From positions 248,001 to 312,000 of the forward strand of contig NZ_JAHA01000008.1 of NCBI RefSeq assembly GCF_000526935.1: a stretch of DNA of 64,000 nucleotides, in the 5' to 3' direction. The notes beneath the pieces were generated by a model. The model searched no databases, was not told where the DNA came from, and saw nothing but the letters and a program-made list of their open reading frames with translations. The translations under genes and the position numbers were made by a program. Source of the DNA: Butyrivibrio sp. FCS014 (GTDB taxonomy: Bacteria; Bacillota; Clostridia; Lachnospirales; Lachnospiraceae). Below, in pieces: positions 35,698 through 44,015 of the stretch (its first letter is position 1; each line of letters opens with the position of its first letter).

Positions 35698-37120
35698 ATT
35701 CCCCAGGGGTGTAGTGGTCGAGGACGTCGATCCAGCTGCCTACTGTGAAGGATACTTCTGAGCAGTATGCGGGATCTTCGAGAACCAGCTCGCCGGTTGT
35801 TGTCCACCAGTCATAGCCACGGTCGTTCTTTGCAGGGAACTCGTCTCCACCTGCTGTTGAATGGTGGAAGGTGTCCTCAATCTCTTTTGCTACGTTAGGG
35901 TTGGATGAATATCCGCCCATGTCCTTGCCCCATGCTTCGAAGCCGGGCTCTGTGCAGGTCATGAATGCGATGAATGCGCATGCTGTCCAAGGAAGAGGGC
36001 TGTTCTTTGTAAGGAACAGATAGTGGCAGTAGCCGTATCCGCCGATACCTGTGTAGCCGTCCTGGTAAGCTGCAACGTTGATGTTGTTAACTGATACTGT
36101 AGCTGACTCCTCAACTGAACGAAGCTTTGAGTAAACAAGAAGTCCTGACTGATCCTTGGCTGAAGCATCTACAAGAGTGTTGCAGATAGGGCCGTCGTCG
36201 GTCTGCTCGTTGTAGCTGTTAACCCAGAGCTTGATCCATGCAAGAGCGTAAGCTCCGTTTGCGCCAAGACCAAGGTCGCTGGCATCAGCCTGCATAGCCT
36301 GGATGGTGGGCTCGAAGTATGCCTTCTTTGTGTCATCAAGCTTGTCATAAGCTTCCTTGAGCCATGTAGCGTACTTGTCTTCTGTGAGCATCATAAGGAA
36401 ATTCTTTCCTACGATCTCGGAGTCAACGCCCATGAAGAGGGGATTTGAACCTTCGTATACGAAGTCCCAGCAGTTTGTATAGGTTGCTGTACCCTGGTTG
36501 TTGTACATGAATACCTTGTTCAGAGTCTGAAGAGGAAGGAATCCTGTGTAAGCGTCTGCTGTGGTTCCGTTTGCCTCTGCCCACTCCTTGGGAACGAAGG
36601 TCTTAAGGATGTCTGTGTCAACCATCTTGGACTGGATCTGGTTACCGTCCTGGATAAGAGTCATGGCAAATGTGCCTTCGCTCTTAAGTGAATCTGATGT
36701 AAGCTGCTCGAAGATCTTGTTGTTCTTGGGCTGCTGCCACTCGAACTCCATTGAGTATGAAGGATCGATACTCTGCAGATACTCGATAAATACGGGAAGT
36801 GCTGATTTTCCACGGCTACTGTTTCCTACACCGTAGAAGGTCTTTCCGTTGGACTCTTCGATGGCTTTCTTTGCCAGCTCTTCCATTGACATGCCCTCTG
36901 CCTCAGCGATGATGGCGTCAATTCCTGTGAGCTCAGCAGCGGGTGCTGCTTCCTGAACCTCTGCTGTTGCGTCTGCTGCGTTGTCAGCTGCAGGTGCTGC
37001 GTCAGATGCCTGCTGTGTGTCAGCAGCGGGTGCTGCGGTGTTTGCTGCGCTGCCGCATCCGGTCAGTGCTGAAACTACCATTGTGAATGCTAAGATTGTT
37101 GATAAAACTTTCTTTTTCAC
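35696..37120 (-). CDS. Extracellular solute-binding lipoprotein of the ABC importer
   Basis: A 474-residue lipoprotein. The signal peptide VKKKVLSTILAFTMVVSA ends in the lipobox LTGC, followed by an Ala/Asp-rich linker of about 50 residues and a type II periplasmic-binding fold. The start is GTG at 37120, chosen because AGGAGG lies 9 bases upstream and it gives a standard lipoprotein signal; no ATG fits. It precedes the fused permease and ATPase on the same strand. Substrate may be ferric iron or a small organic anion; the sequence does not settle it. Confidence 0.88.
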   Translation of the reverse strand: MKKKVLSTILAFTMVVSALTGCGSAANTAAPAADTQQASDAAPAADNAADATAEVQEAAPAAELTGIDAIIAEAEGMSMEELAKKAIEESNGKTFYGVGNSSRGKSALPVFIEYLQSIDPSYSMEFEWQQPKNNKIFEQLTSDSLKSEGTFAMTLIQDGNQIQSKMVDTDILKTFVPKEWAEANGTTADAYTGFLPLQTLNKVFMYNNQGTATYTNCWDFVYEGSNPLFMGVDSEIVGKNFLMMLTEDKYATWLKEAYDKLDDTKKAYFEPTIQAMQADASDLGLGANGAYALAWIKLWVNSYNEQTDDGPICNTLVDASAKDQSGLLVYSKLRSVEESATVSVNNINVAAYQDGYTGIGGYGYCHYLFLTKNSPLPWTACAFIAFMTCTEPGFEAWGKDMGGYSSNPNVAKEIEDTFHHSTAGGDEFPAKNDRGYDWWTTTGELVLEDPAYCSEVSFTVGSWIDVLDHYTPGE

Positions 37121-37173
37121 TTCTGTAATCCTCCTTTTATTTTCCTGCGGGATCAGTTTCCTCCTGAAAAAAG

Positions 37174-37217
37174 AAAATGTACCCGTCAGGCAGTTTTCTG
37201 CTTGATAGGTACATTTT
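37174..37217 (-). promoter_or_regulatory. Attenuator-like hairpin in the binding-protein gene leader
   Basis: AAAATGTACC pairs with GGTACATTTT around an inner CAGGCAG / CTGCTTG stem. On the minus strand the hairpin is followed by CTTTTTTC just before the AGGAGG-type ribosome binding region, the layout of a leader terminator. The AAAATGTAC arm recurs in the rod at 35311-35467. Confidence 0.5.
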
Positions 37218-37280
37218 AGATTTAATTTATAAAGTTTTTGAGAAGACAATTCTGATATTATTTGTAAAATTTTAACATTT

Positions 37281-37318
37281 TGATCCCCGGGTGGTCCCCA
37301 GGGACGGAGTCAAAGGAA
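37281..37318. repeat. Dispersed palindromic repeat, copy b
   Basis: GGTCCCCAGGGACGGAGTC with a trailing AACATTTT. It overlaps the last codons and TGA stop of hipA. It is in inverted orientation relative to copy c on the other side of hipBA. Confidence 0.7.
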
Positions 37319-38593
37319 CATTTTCTTTCTGCTTTGAAGGATTCGCTCACAGATGCTCCCGGCACTTTCAAAGCCAATATCCGTCAGCTCTTTTGCAGAC
37401 TCTTTTAAGGCAGATTCAAATCTGTCCAGCACTTCATCGTATACTCTGAGGGCAGGTTTTTCTCCAAGTCCCACCATTCCCGCCATGGCAACGAAGCTGT
37501 CTCTTTTCACCTCATCTATGTTTCTGATCCCGCCGATATTAAAGGACAGCTCTCTGGTGGCGCTTTCATATATCAGGGTTCCGATGATGTCATAGGCAGG
37601 TGCAAGCCTTACGCCCGTCATGTCGGCGTTGTACAGCAGTGAGAAGTTTTTGATATGAGAGTCCGTGTTTCCTATTACATAGTTAAAGACGATCCTTCTC
37701 CACAGAGCAAGCTGATCCTCAAGCGGGTTGGTTGCGTAAGTTCTAAGTATCTCGAACATCCGCCGGGCATAGTCCTGCCCCTCTTTTTCATATTTGTCAA
37801 AAGAGGCAACTCCCATAGCCTGGGCAAAGTCCTCCTGATGGATCCTCAAGGGAATTGTAAGCCCGTCCATGTTCTTCGTAGCGCCCTCGAAGGTTCTGTC
37901 ATATCTTCTTGTGGCAAAGAGGACCTCGGAGTCCAGTCCCCCTCCCATGTTTATGATAAAGCTCTGCGGAATCTGCACTCCGCATTTTGACGCAGTAAGC
38001 ATTGAGAGCTGCTCATTGGTCACGATCCCGTCAAGCCTTATGTGGCTCTGTTTTACTATATGGGTACTGGGTGCAAGCCCCACGGGAAGGTACCACTTAT
38101 CGGCACTGTCTTCATAGTAAAGGCCCACTTTTCCTGACGCTCCGGTCAGCGACAGATGGGTCTTTATCACCAGCTCCGTGGACTTTGTCGCCCCTTCCGA
38201 GGCAAGCTCTTCCACCTGTTTCGGTGATAGGGGCTCATAGGAAAAAACACTTTCTTCTTCATCTGTGTAGATGCGGAGGGCGCCAAGACACTCTTTTCCC
38301 AGATTGTGAAGGATCGACAGGTAATCTCCCTCATCAAAGTGCATGTTGCCCGCTATGGCTCTGCGCATAAAGCCTTCAGGGAGAAGTCCGTCAAAAAAGT
38401 TTTTGGTCTCCCGGGATGAAAAAGCCTCCCACTGTAAGGGCAGCGCCACGGATATAGGATGCGCATCCCCGCCAGAGAGAAACTCCCCGGAATAGGTAAA
38501 CTGCGCAGTTTCCGAGCTTTCACCCTCGATCGTTCCCACCTTTATCTGTTTTCCATGTATCTCAAGACCGACGTTATACTTTCTCATCTTCAT
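37310..38593 (-). CDS. hipA: HipA-family serine/threonine kinase toxin
   Basis: Toxin of a type II toxin-antitoxin pair. Known HipA proteins phosphorylate glutamyl-tRNA synthetase and stop translation, giving persister cells; the target here is inferred. The 427-residue protein has the HipA N-terminal subdomain (to about 110), the ATP-binding strand LTGASGKVGLYY with Lys in THIVKQ (about 181), the catalytic loop NTDSHIKNFSLLYN (D311, N316) and the metal-binding PAYDII (D335). All catalytic positions look intact. Its ATG overlaps the hipB stop (ATGA), so synthesis is coupled to the antitoxin. Its 3' end runs into a dispersed palindromic repeat. Confidence 0.92.
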   Translation of the reverse strand: MKMRKYNVGLEIHGKQIKVGTIEGESSETAQFTYSGEFLSGGDAHPISVALPLQWEAFSSRETKNFFDGLLPEGFMRRAIAGNMHFDEGDYLSILHNLGKECLGALRIYTDEEESVFSYEPLSPKQVEELASEGATKSTELVIKTHLSLTGASGKVGLYYEDSADKWYLPVGLAPSTHIVKQSHIRLDGIVTNEQLSMLTASKCGVQIPQSFIINMGGGLDSEVLFATRRYDRTFEGATKNMDGLTIPLRIHQEDFAQAMGVASFDKYEKEGQDYARRMFEILRTYATNPLEDQLALWRRIVFNYVIGNTDSHIKNFSLLYNADMTGVRLAPAYDIIGTLIYESATRELSFNIGGIRNIDEVKRDSFVAMAGMVGLGEKPALRVYDEVLDRFESALKESAKELTDIGFESAGSICERILQSRKKMFL

Positions 38594-38802
38594 CCCCTCG
38601 CCTCAATGGTTATATCAAGGCCCAATGTGTTTGCCAGGTAAAGTGCTTTGCCAAGCTCCGCAGTACTTTTGCCGTTTTCAAGGTCGGAGAGGAAGCTTAC
38701 GCTAAAGCCCGTAAACTCTGAGATGTAGCTCTGGGTGTAGCCCAGTTCCTTCCTGCGTTTTTTTAAAGCTTCTCCAAAGCTTTTGGCATCGGTTATCTTC
38801 AT
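38590..38802 (-). CDS. hipB: HipB-like XRE antitoxin and autorepressor
   Basis: A 70-residue helix-turn-helix protein (GEALKKRRKELGYTQSYISE then FLSDLENGK, the XRE fold). It should neutralise HipA and repress its own promoter. The start at 38802 has AGGAGG 4-5 bases upstream; the ATG at 38835 has no ribosome binding site. Three copies of an operator-like sequence lie between the promoter and the gene. Confidence 0.9.
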   Translation of the reverse strand: MKITDAKSFGEALKKRRKELGYTQSYISEFTGFSVSFLSDLENGKSTAELGKALYLANTLGLDITIEARG

Positions 38803-38840
38803 GGCTCCTCCTATCAAACTGCTATTTACCGGCATTTTTT

Positions 38841-38931
38841 CGCCGTACGGCTAATCAGTCCCATATGGGCATAAATTTAGCCGTACGAACAAATCTACTT
38901 TCCTAAAGTATAATCTTCGTCGTACGGCTAA
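38841..38931 (-). promoter_or_regulatory. Three HipB operator copies
   Basis: The 14-base motif TTAGCCGTACGNNN occurs at 38841-38854 (minus), 38877-38890 (plus) and 38918-38931 (minus). Each has the CGTACG palindromic core. An additional perfect palindrome CCCATATGGG lies at 38860-38869. The third copy covers the promoter spacer. Confidence 0.85.
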
Positions 38932-38936
38932 GTCAA
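38907..38936 (-). promoter_or_regulatory. hipBA promoter
   Basis: TTGACT (38931-38936) and TATACT (38907-38912) on the minus strand with an 18-base spacer. The spacer is occupied by an operator copy. Confidence 0.8.
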
Positions 38937-38955
38937 GTGGTTTTACCTTTGCCAC

Positions 38956-38990
38956 AAATGGTCCCATGACTCCGTCCCGGGGACCATTTT
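38956..38990. repeat. Dispersed palindromic repeat, copy c
   Basis: AAATGGTCCC ... GGGACCATTTT, with TGACTCCGTCCC between. It ends one base before the response-regulator stop codon and is the best-preserved symmetric copy together with copy h. Confidence 0.8.
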
Positions 38991-38991
38991 C

Positions 38992-39756
38992 TCAATCCAG
39001 TCCCTTGGTCTGGTAGTCTGACGGATTCTTGCCCACAAGCTTCTTGAAGGTATTGGAGAAATACGCTATGTCCTGATATCCCACTTTTTCTGCGACTTCA
39101 TAGACCTTAACATTCACATCCTTGAGGTAATCCATGGCCTTCTTTATCCTGTATCTTGTGAGGTAGTTGTTTATGGACTGATCCGTCTCGGATTTGAAAA
39201 GCCTTGAAATATGCCCCTCGCTTACGCTCATGGACTCCGCAAGCTTGCCCAGTGAGAAATCCACATCGGGATAATGTTCTTCTATATAAGTAATGGCGTT
39301 CTGTACGTAGCGGTTAGCCACTTCCTCTTTTCTCTTAAGAGGGATAAGCTGCTCCTCCAGCTCGGAATTTGACGCCGGAGCATTGGGATGAAGGTGGAGA
39401 AGCCGCTGGATACTGGCCTCCAGCTCACCGTCCTGGAAGGGTTTCAAAAGATAATCCGACACCCCGATACGTATTGCCTGGCGTGCGTACTCAAATTCGT
39501 TGTAGGCGGTAAGAAAGATCACCTTAACTCCCGGATACTTTTCCGTGAGCTTCTCCGCCAGCTCGATGCCGTCCATCTTGGGCATCCTGATGTCTGACAC
39601 CACAAGGTCGGGGCGCACCTCTTCCGCCAGCTCCAGGGCTTCGAGGCCGTTTGAAGCCTCCGCAACAACCTCGCAGCCGATAAGAGCCCAGTCGGTCTCG
39701 GTCTTTATGCCCATGCGCACATATTTTTCGTCGTCAACGATCATCACTTTTGTCAT
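38992..39756 (-). CDS. AraC-type response regulator (YesN-like)
   Basis: A 254-residue regulator. The receiver domain (1-120) has the acidic pair DDE at 8-10, the phosphoacceptor D55 in VVSDIRMPKMDG and the conserved Lys in YLLKPF. The C-terminal 100 residues form an AraC double helix-turn-helix (LGKLAESMSVSEGHISRLF and YEVAEKVGYQDIAYFSNTFK). Its ATG overlaps the histidine kinase stop (ATGA). It probably activates the nearby ABC transporter operon in response to the substrate. Confidence 0.95.
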   Translation of the reverse strand: MTKVMIVDDEKYVRMGIKTETDWALIGCEVVAEASNGLEALELAEEVRPDLVVSDIRMPKMDGIELAEKLTEKYPGVKVIFLTAYNEFEYARQAIRIGVSDYLLKPFQDGELEASIQRLLHLHPNAPASNSELEEQLIPLKRKEEVANRYVQNAITYIEEHYPDVDFSLGKLAESMSVSEGHISRLFKSETDQSINNYLTRYRIKKAMDYLKDVNVKVYEVAEKVGYQDIAYFSNTFKKLVGKNPSDYQTKGLD

Positions 39757-41465
39757 GTTTCCGGTTCCTTTTCCTGATAGGGGAGAGTTACGATCATGAC
39801 CGTTCCGCCCTGAGTGGGCCTTACAGCCATCACACCGTACTCTTTTCCATAATAGAGTCTTATTATGGTATTCACATTATTAAGTCCAAGATGCCCCTTT
39901 AAAGTCTCCGGGTCATCGTTATTAAGGGCGTTTAGCATCTCATCGCTGATGCCCTTGCCGTCGTCCTGAACGGAGATCTTCAGAAGATCCGGGCTTCCAT
40001 CACTTCCCGCCTGCTTCAGAGCCGCCATGTAGATGTGGCCGTGCTCCATCTCATCCATGCCGTGGATTATGGCATTCTCAACAATAGGCTGAAGGATGAG
40101 CTTGGGGATCACCGCCTCCATCACCTCATCGGGAATGTCGATGGTTATGTCGAACTTGTCATCAAAGCGGATCCGCTGAATATCGCAGTAGTTCTCCACC
40201 AGTTTGATCTCCTGAGAAAGGGTGCAGAACTGCTTCTGGGAGATACTGGTCCTTAAAATCCCTGCCAAAGAGGCGGACATGGTGGCCACTTCCTGCACTC
40301 CGTTGACCTTGGCCACCCACTTGATGGTGTCCAGAGTGTTGTAGAGGAAGTGGGGATTCAGCTGGGCCTGCATCATCTCTATCCTGGTCTCATTGACCTT
40401 CCTCTCGGCCGCAACCCGCTCCTCCATGGTGTCCTTGAGCTGGGTCGTCATTTTGTTGAAGCCCACTGCCAGCTGCTCAAACTCATCTTCTCTGTCTATC
40501 TCGATCTTGGTGTCAAAATCTCCTTTCCTGAACCGCTTCATTCCCGAAGCCAGGATTCCTATGGGTTTCGACACATAGTTACTCATCCTGTTAGCAACAA
40601 ACAGACACACCGCAACGCTGATGACCGCCAAAAGAAGTATGATCTGATAGCCCGCTCTAACCGCCGATTCGTCCAGAGGCGGAGGCGTGATATAAATGCC
40701 AAGAAGCCCGGTATTTCCAAGCTCCTTCATGTAAACATTCTTGTCAAAGCCGTCGGTATACAGCTTTCCGCCAAGGAGATTGCTGCGGATGGACGAAAGG
40801 TCTTTTCCGTCCTCGGCTGTCCCTACAAGACAGTACGGCTCCAGAAAACTTCCGGTGAGCATAAAGCCGTCCCTGGCATTTATGGATCCCGAGATCCTGT
40901 CCCGAAGCACCTGCTGATCGATCCTGATTAGGGCAACACCCGGCTCCTCCTTGTTCACCATGAGCCTTGCGATGATCAGATCTCCGCCACCTTCGGCGTC
41001 GGCGCTCATATCCTGGGAAAAGACTGTGCGGCCACCCGCCTTCACAGCTTCATAGAGCACACCGTAATAATCCGGCAGTGCCTCGGGTTTGCCCACGCTT
41101 GCTGTGGAGTACATGCAGCGGCTTCCCATATAAAGGTCCACCTGGGCAAATGGTCGAACCTGCCTGGTGGCGTCGTAAAGGTCCGCATAGATGGCGATGG
41201 AATTCTTTCTTCCCTTATAAAAGGAATCCAGAAGAACGTCGCTGGCTGCGATCAGGTCCAGGGTCTCCCCGGATTTATCCAGGATATCATTTATGTTTCT
41301 AATGGCAACGGCTTCCTGCTCCGCGTCTCTCTTCTCGTAATCGGCTCTGATCCTGGCCTGGAAGCCCTGTACTGTCAATATGCCTCCGAAGATTACAAGG
41401 AAAAGAGTCACCGCAAGGAATACCACAAAGATCTGCCGCTTGAAGGATTGTCTCACAAAGCCCAT
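39753..41465 (-). CDS. Sensor histidine kinase (YesM-like, HAMP / His_kinase / HATPase)
   Basis: A 570-residue kinase with TM1 near 13-33, an extracytoplasmic sensor of about 240 residues, TM2 near 285-305 and a HAMP domain. The LytS/YesM-type His box MQAQLNPHFLYNTLDTIKW and the ATP-binding N-box (IVENAIIHGM) and G-box (QDDGKGIS) follow. The ATG at 41465 is used because GGAG lies 7 bases before it; a GTG two codons upstream is too close. It is coupled to the regulator downstream and to a binding protein upstream, so it may sense the substrate through that protein. Confidence 0.95.
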   Translation of the reverse strand: MGFVRQSFKRQIFVVFLAVTLFLVIFGGILTVQGFQARIRADYEKRDAEQEAVAIRNINDILDKSGETLDLIAASDVLLDSFYKGRKNSIAIYADLYDATRQVRPFAQVDLYMGSRCMYSTASVGKPEALPDYYGVLYEAVKAGGRTVFSQDMSADAEGGGDLIIARLMVNKEEPGVALIRIDQQVLRDRISGSINARDGFMLTGSFLEPYCLVGTAEDGKDLSSIRSNLLGGKLYTDGFDKNVYMKELGNTGLLGIYITPPPLDESAVRAGYQIILLLAVISVAVCLFVANRMSNYVSKPIGILASGMKRFRKGDFDTKIEIDREDEFEQLAVGFNKMTTQLKDTMEERVAAERKVNETRIEMMQAQLNPHFLYNTLDTIKWVAKVNGVQEVATMSASLAGILRTSISQKQFCTLSQEIKLVENYCDIQRIRFDDKFDITIDIPDEVMEAVIPKLILQPIVENAIIHGMDEMEHGHIYMAALKQAGSDGSPDLLKISVQDDGKGISDEMLNALNNDDPETLKGHLGLNNVNTIIRLYYGKEYGVMAVRPTQGGTVMIVTLPYQEKEPET

Positions 41466-41467
41466 GC

Positions 41468-42529
41468 TCACTCTCCTTCCTGCCCGGCGAGGGCATTCCA
41501 GAGGGAAAAGACTTCCTCCTCTTCCCTGGCGGATCTTTCAACGTCAAACTTTATAAATGTCTCGGTATTGCCCCTGTTGCTGCCGATATCCCGCCTGGCG
41601 GATCTTCTGAAGAAATTCTCAAGGGCATACCTCTGGGTGTCGTAGCTCACCACGAAATCGATGAACTTTCCGGCATTATAGCTGTGTGGCGCGTTCTTTA
41701 CCATGGCACATCCGTCGGGAACCGCGCTGGTCCCGTCTTCCGGATAGAGCATTGAGATGTCCTCGTATTGGTCCATGGCCTTTTTTGCTGTTTCCTCCAG
41801 AGTTATTCCTATAAGGAAACTGCCATCGGATACCTCCGGAATCACCTGCCCTGAGGAGGGAAGGATCCTGCCATCCAACTGCTGATAGAACCTTGGCACC
41901 AGGCTCTTTGGCTCCTCACCAAAAAGCTGCTCCATGGTGGAAAGTATAGTATAGCTGGTTCCGGAATTATTTGGATCTGCAAAGGCTATCTGCCCCTTCC
42001 ACTTGCTGTCAAAGATTTCACTCCAGGTTGCGGGCACCTCCGAAAAAGAAACCAGCTTTTTGTTATAAACAAAGACTATGGGAAGCTCCGTAAACGGAGT
42101 CCAGTAACCCTCATCATCCACATAATCAGGGTCAAGGGCATCCTTTTCCTGTGGTACGTAGGGCATAAAAAGATCCTTGGCCGCCTCGTAGCTCTCGATA
42201 CCGCCGCCGAACATTATGTCACAGCGTCCCTCCTTCGATGCCTCTTTTACCTCAGAAAACATCTGGGTAGTACCGCCGGTGTGAAGCTCCACCCATATCC
42301 CTGTCCGCTCCTCAAACTCCCTGATAATGGGAAGATACACCTCTTCCTTGTGGGAGGTGTAAACGATGAGCTGCTTCTCCGGGGGAACTGCGTAGCTTCG
42401 GGACATCTCCTCGATCTCCTGCTGCCTCTCAGAACCTGCGCAGGCACAAAGAAGGAGCATCATTGCCCCTGTCAGCGCCGCTACTGCTATGGTCTTAAGA
42501 CGTTTTACTTCATTTATCCCGTGTCTCAT
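41468..42529 (-). CDS. Solute-binding lipoprotein, probable sensor partner of the histidine kinase
   Basis: A 353-residue FbpA-type binding protein with a lipoprotein signal (TIAVAALTGAMMLLL then lipobox CAC) and the domain start LIVYTSHKEEVYLPIIREFE. It is the first gene of the binding protein-kinase-regulator operon and its stop lies 2 bases before the kinase ATG. No permease is next to it, which fits a role as ligand-presenting subunit for the kinase, as in other Firmicutes three-component sensors. The ATG has no good SD sequence. Confidence 0.88.
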   Translation of the reverse strand: MRHGINEVKRLKTIAVAALTGAMMLLLCACAGSERQQEIEEMSRSYAVPPEKQLIVYTSHKEEVYLPIIREFEERTGIWVELHTGGTTQMFSEVKEASKEGRCDIMFGGGIESYEAAKDLFMPYVPQEKDALDPDYVDDEGYWTPFTELPIVFVYNKKLVSFSEVPATWSEIFDSKWKGQIAFADPNNSGTSYTILSTMEQLFGEEPKSLVPRFYQQLDGRILPSSGQVIPEVSDGSFLIGITLEETAKKAMDQYEDISMLYPEDGTSAVPDGCAMVKNAPHSYNAGKFIDFVVSYDTQRYALENFFRRSARRDIGSNRGNTETFIKFDVERSAREEEEVFSLWNALAGQEGE

Positions 42530-42626
42530 GGTTTTATTCTACTACATCCACGCCGCAATTTGCACGGGTTGTGTGTGCGGGGTCCCCCATGGCGGGGCGC
42601 AACCGGGGGGTGAGCGGTAACCTGCC

Positions 42627-42655
42627 TTGATTTCACTTCTGTCTTGTGATAATAT
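42627..42655 (+). promoter_or_regulatory. Promoter of the tRNA-Arg gene
   Basis: TTGATT and TAATAT are separated by 17 bases and lie 11 bases before the tRNA. Confidence 0.6.
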
Positions 42656-42666
42656 ACTTAGTGCAT

Positions 42667-42740
42667 GTTTCCGTAGCTCAGCAGGATAGAGCGTTCGCCT
42701 CCTAAGCGAAAGGTCGTGGGTTCGAATCCCGTCGGGAACA
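42667..42740 (+). tRNA. tRNA-Arg (anticodon CCT)
   Basis: A 74-base cloverleaf without encoded CCA. The acceptor stem is GTTTCCG / CGGGAAC with discriminator A, the D-stem GCTC / GAGC, the anticodon stem TTCGC / GCGAA with loop CTCCTAA, and the T-loop TTCGAAT. The anticodon CCT reads AGG. The gene stands alone with its own promoter and terminator. Confidence 0.95.
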
Positions 42741-42768
42741 TTCGCGAAGGCTACAAGCCATGCAAAAT

Positions 42769-42828
42769 AAGGATACATAAAGCTCGACGGGAGTTTACTC
42801 ACGAGAGAGCTTTTATGTATCCTTTTTT
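42769..42828 (+). terminator. Terminator of tRNA-Arg
   Basis: AAGGATACATAAAGCTC pairs with GAGCTTTTATGTATCC-like sequence, with an inner CTCG / CGAG, followed by T6. Confidence 0.85.
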
Positions 42829-42850
42829 ATAGGGCGCCAGCCCGCGACGA

Positions 42851-42923
42851 AGGAAGCTATGCTTCCGAGTTGCTGCATGGCTGTTGTGACAGGAAGCTAT
42901 GCTTCCGAGTTGCTGCATGGCTG
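42851..42923. repeat. Two-copy tandem repeat, 33-base unit at 40-base period
   Basis: Units at 42851-42883 and 42891-42923 are identical. Each starts with the hairpin GGAAGCTATGCTTCC and ends TGCTGCATGGCTG. The 7-base spacer is TTGTGAC. Confidence 0.9.
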
Positions 42924-42931
42924 CAAACCCC

Positions 42932-42967
42932 AAATGCTCCCCCGGGACGGGGTTAAGGTATCATTTT
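42932..42967. repeat. Dispersed palindromic repeat, copy d
   Basis: AAATGCTCCCCCGGGACGGG with trailing TATCATTTTC. It aligns with copy b in the same orientation but its arms have decayed. Confidence 0.6.
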
Positions 42968-43055
42968 CATCCAAAGACAAAAGAAAGCACTTTATGTCGG
43001 ACCCCCTATATACAAACCCTCTATACTAAAGCTACAATCAAGTTGGAGGTTACCT

Positions 43056-43904
43056 ATGAACTGGACAAAAACTATTGAAGACGCCATACGTTTTATCGAG
43101 GAGAACATCACTGAGGATCTGACGGTTGGCAGGATTGCCCGGGAAGTGAATACATCCGCGTTTTATTTCCAGAAGGGCTTTTCCATGCTGTGCGGATACA
43201 CCGTCGGTGAGTATGTGCGCATGAGAAGGCTGTCTCTTGCAGGAGAAGAGCTAGTTTCATCGGACGTCAAGGTGATAGATCTTGCTGTGAAGTACGGCTA
43301 TGACTCGGCAGACAGCTTCACCAGGGCGTTTACAAGGTTCCACGGAAGTACCCCGACTGATGTAAGACAAAACGGTGCCAGTATAAAGGCTTTCGCACCG
43401 CTGCATATCAAGCTCACGTTGGATGGAGGTAAAACTATGGAGTACAGAATTGAGAAGAAACCGGCATTTAAAGTAATGGGCGTTTCTAAGCTTGTTGGAT
43501 ACGGAAATGGCTACAGTGAAATCCCAAAATTCTGGGATGAAGTTTTTGCAAAGCCCGAAAACAAGATTATGGGCGTATACGGAGTATGCCTTGACGATGA
43601 GGTGCCAGGAGATGAATTCCGCTACATGATCGCCGACGACTACAACGAAGAACTCGCTAAGTCTGAGGGTTTTGATGTAAAAGAGATCCCTGCCTACACC
43701 TGGGCTGTGTTCCCCTGCCGCGGCGCAATGCCACAGGCTCTTCAGAGCGTTAACACCCAGGTCTTTAACGAGTGGCTTCCCGCCAGCAGCTACGAGATCG
43801 CCGCAGGTTTTAACATTGAGTTCTACACCGACGAAACAAAATATAAGCTCGGCTCTCAAGATCCCGATTACTACTCAGAGATCTGGGTTCCGGTAAAGGC
43901 CTGA
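43056..43904 (+). CDS. AraC-family regulator with GyrI-like effector-binding domain
   Basis: A 282-residue regulator of the Rob/SoxS-like group. Residues 1-110 are an AraC DNA-binding domain (LTVGRIAREVNTSAFYFQKGF and VIDLAVKYGYDSADSFTRAF). Residues about 125-282 are a GyrI-like small-molecule-binding domain ending in YYSEIWVPVKA. Such proteins bind hydrophobic drugs or dyes and switch on efflux or detoxification genes. GGAGG lies 7 bases before the ATG. A second copy of only the last 20 codons, about 87 % identical, lies 2.5 kb downstream (46371-46433). Confidence 0.93.
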   Translation: MNWTKTIEDAIRFIEENITEDLTVGRIAREVNTSAFYFQKGFSMLCGYTVGEYVRMRRLSLAGEELVSSDVKVIDLAVKYGYDSADSFTRAFTRFHGSTPTDVRQNGASIKAFAPLHIKLTLDGGKTMEYRIEKKPAFKVMGVSKLVGYGNGYSEIPKFWDEVFAKPENKIMGVYGVCLDDEVPGDEFRYMIADDYNEELAKSEGFDVKEIPAYTWAVFPCRGAMPQALQSVNTQVFNEWLPASSYEIAAGFNIEFYTDETKYKLGSQDPDYYSEIWVPVKA

Positions 43905-43942
43905 AATGGTCCCTGGGGCCAGAGTTTGGCCACTCTTTTTTG
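43904..43942. repeat. Dispersed palindromic repeat, copy e
   Basis: AAATGGTCCCTGGGGCC directly follows the AraC/GyrI stop codon. It runs into AGAG-TTTGGCCA-CTCT-TTTTTT, which may act as a weak terminator. Confidence 0.65.
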
Positions 43943-44015
43943 CCGATTTATTTTTTTATTCGTATAAATCTTTGCTACAATAAAAAAATAAAGTGTTATT
44001 TGGGAGGTAGAAACT

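Larger units (their letters stand above)
42741..43055. other. 315-base gap after tRNA-Arg: terminator, tandem repeat and palindrome
   Basis: No gene is seen. The stretch holds the tRNA terminator (42769-42828), a duplicated 33-base unit (42851-42923), dispersed palindrome copy d (42932-42967) and the AT-rich upstream region of the AraC-type gene, which contains near-repeats CCCTATATAC and CCCTCTATAC. Confidence 0.6.

Noticed and set aside
42851..42923. CRISPR array
   Set aside because: Only two repeat units with a 7-base spacer; no cas genes in the window.
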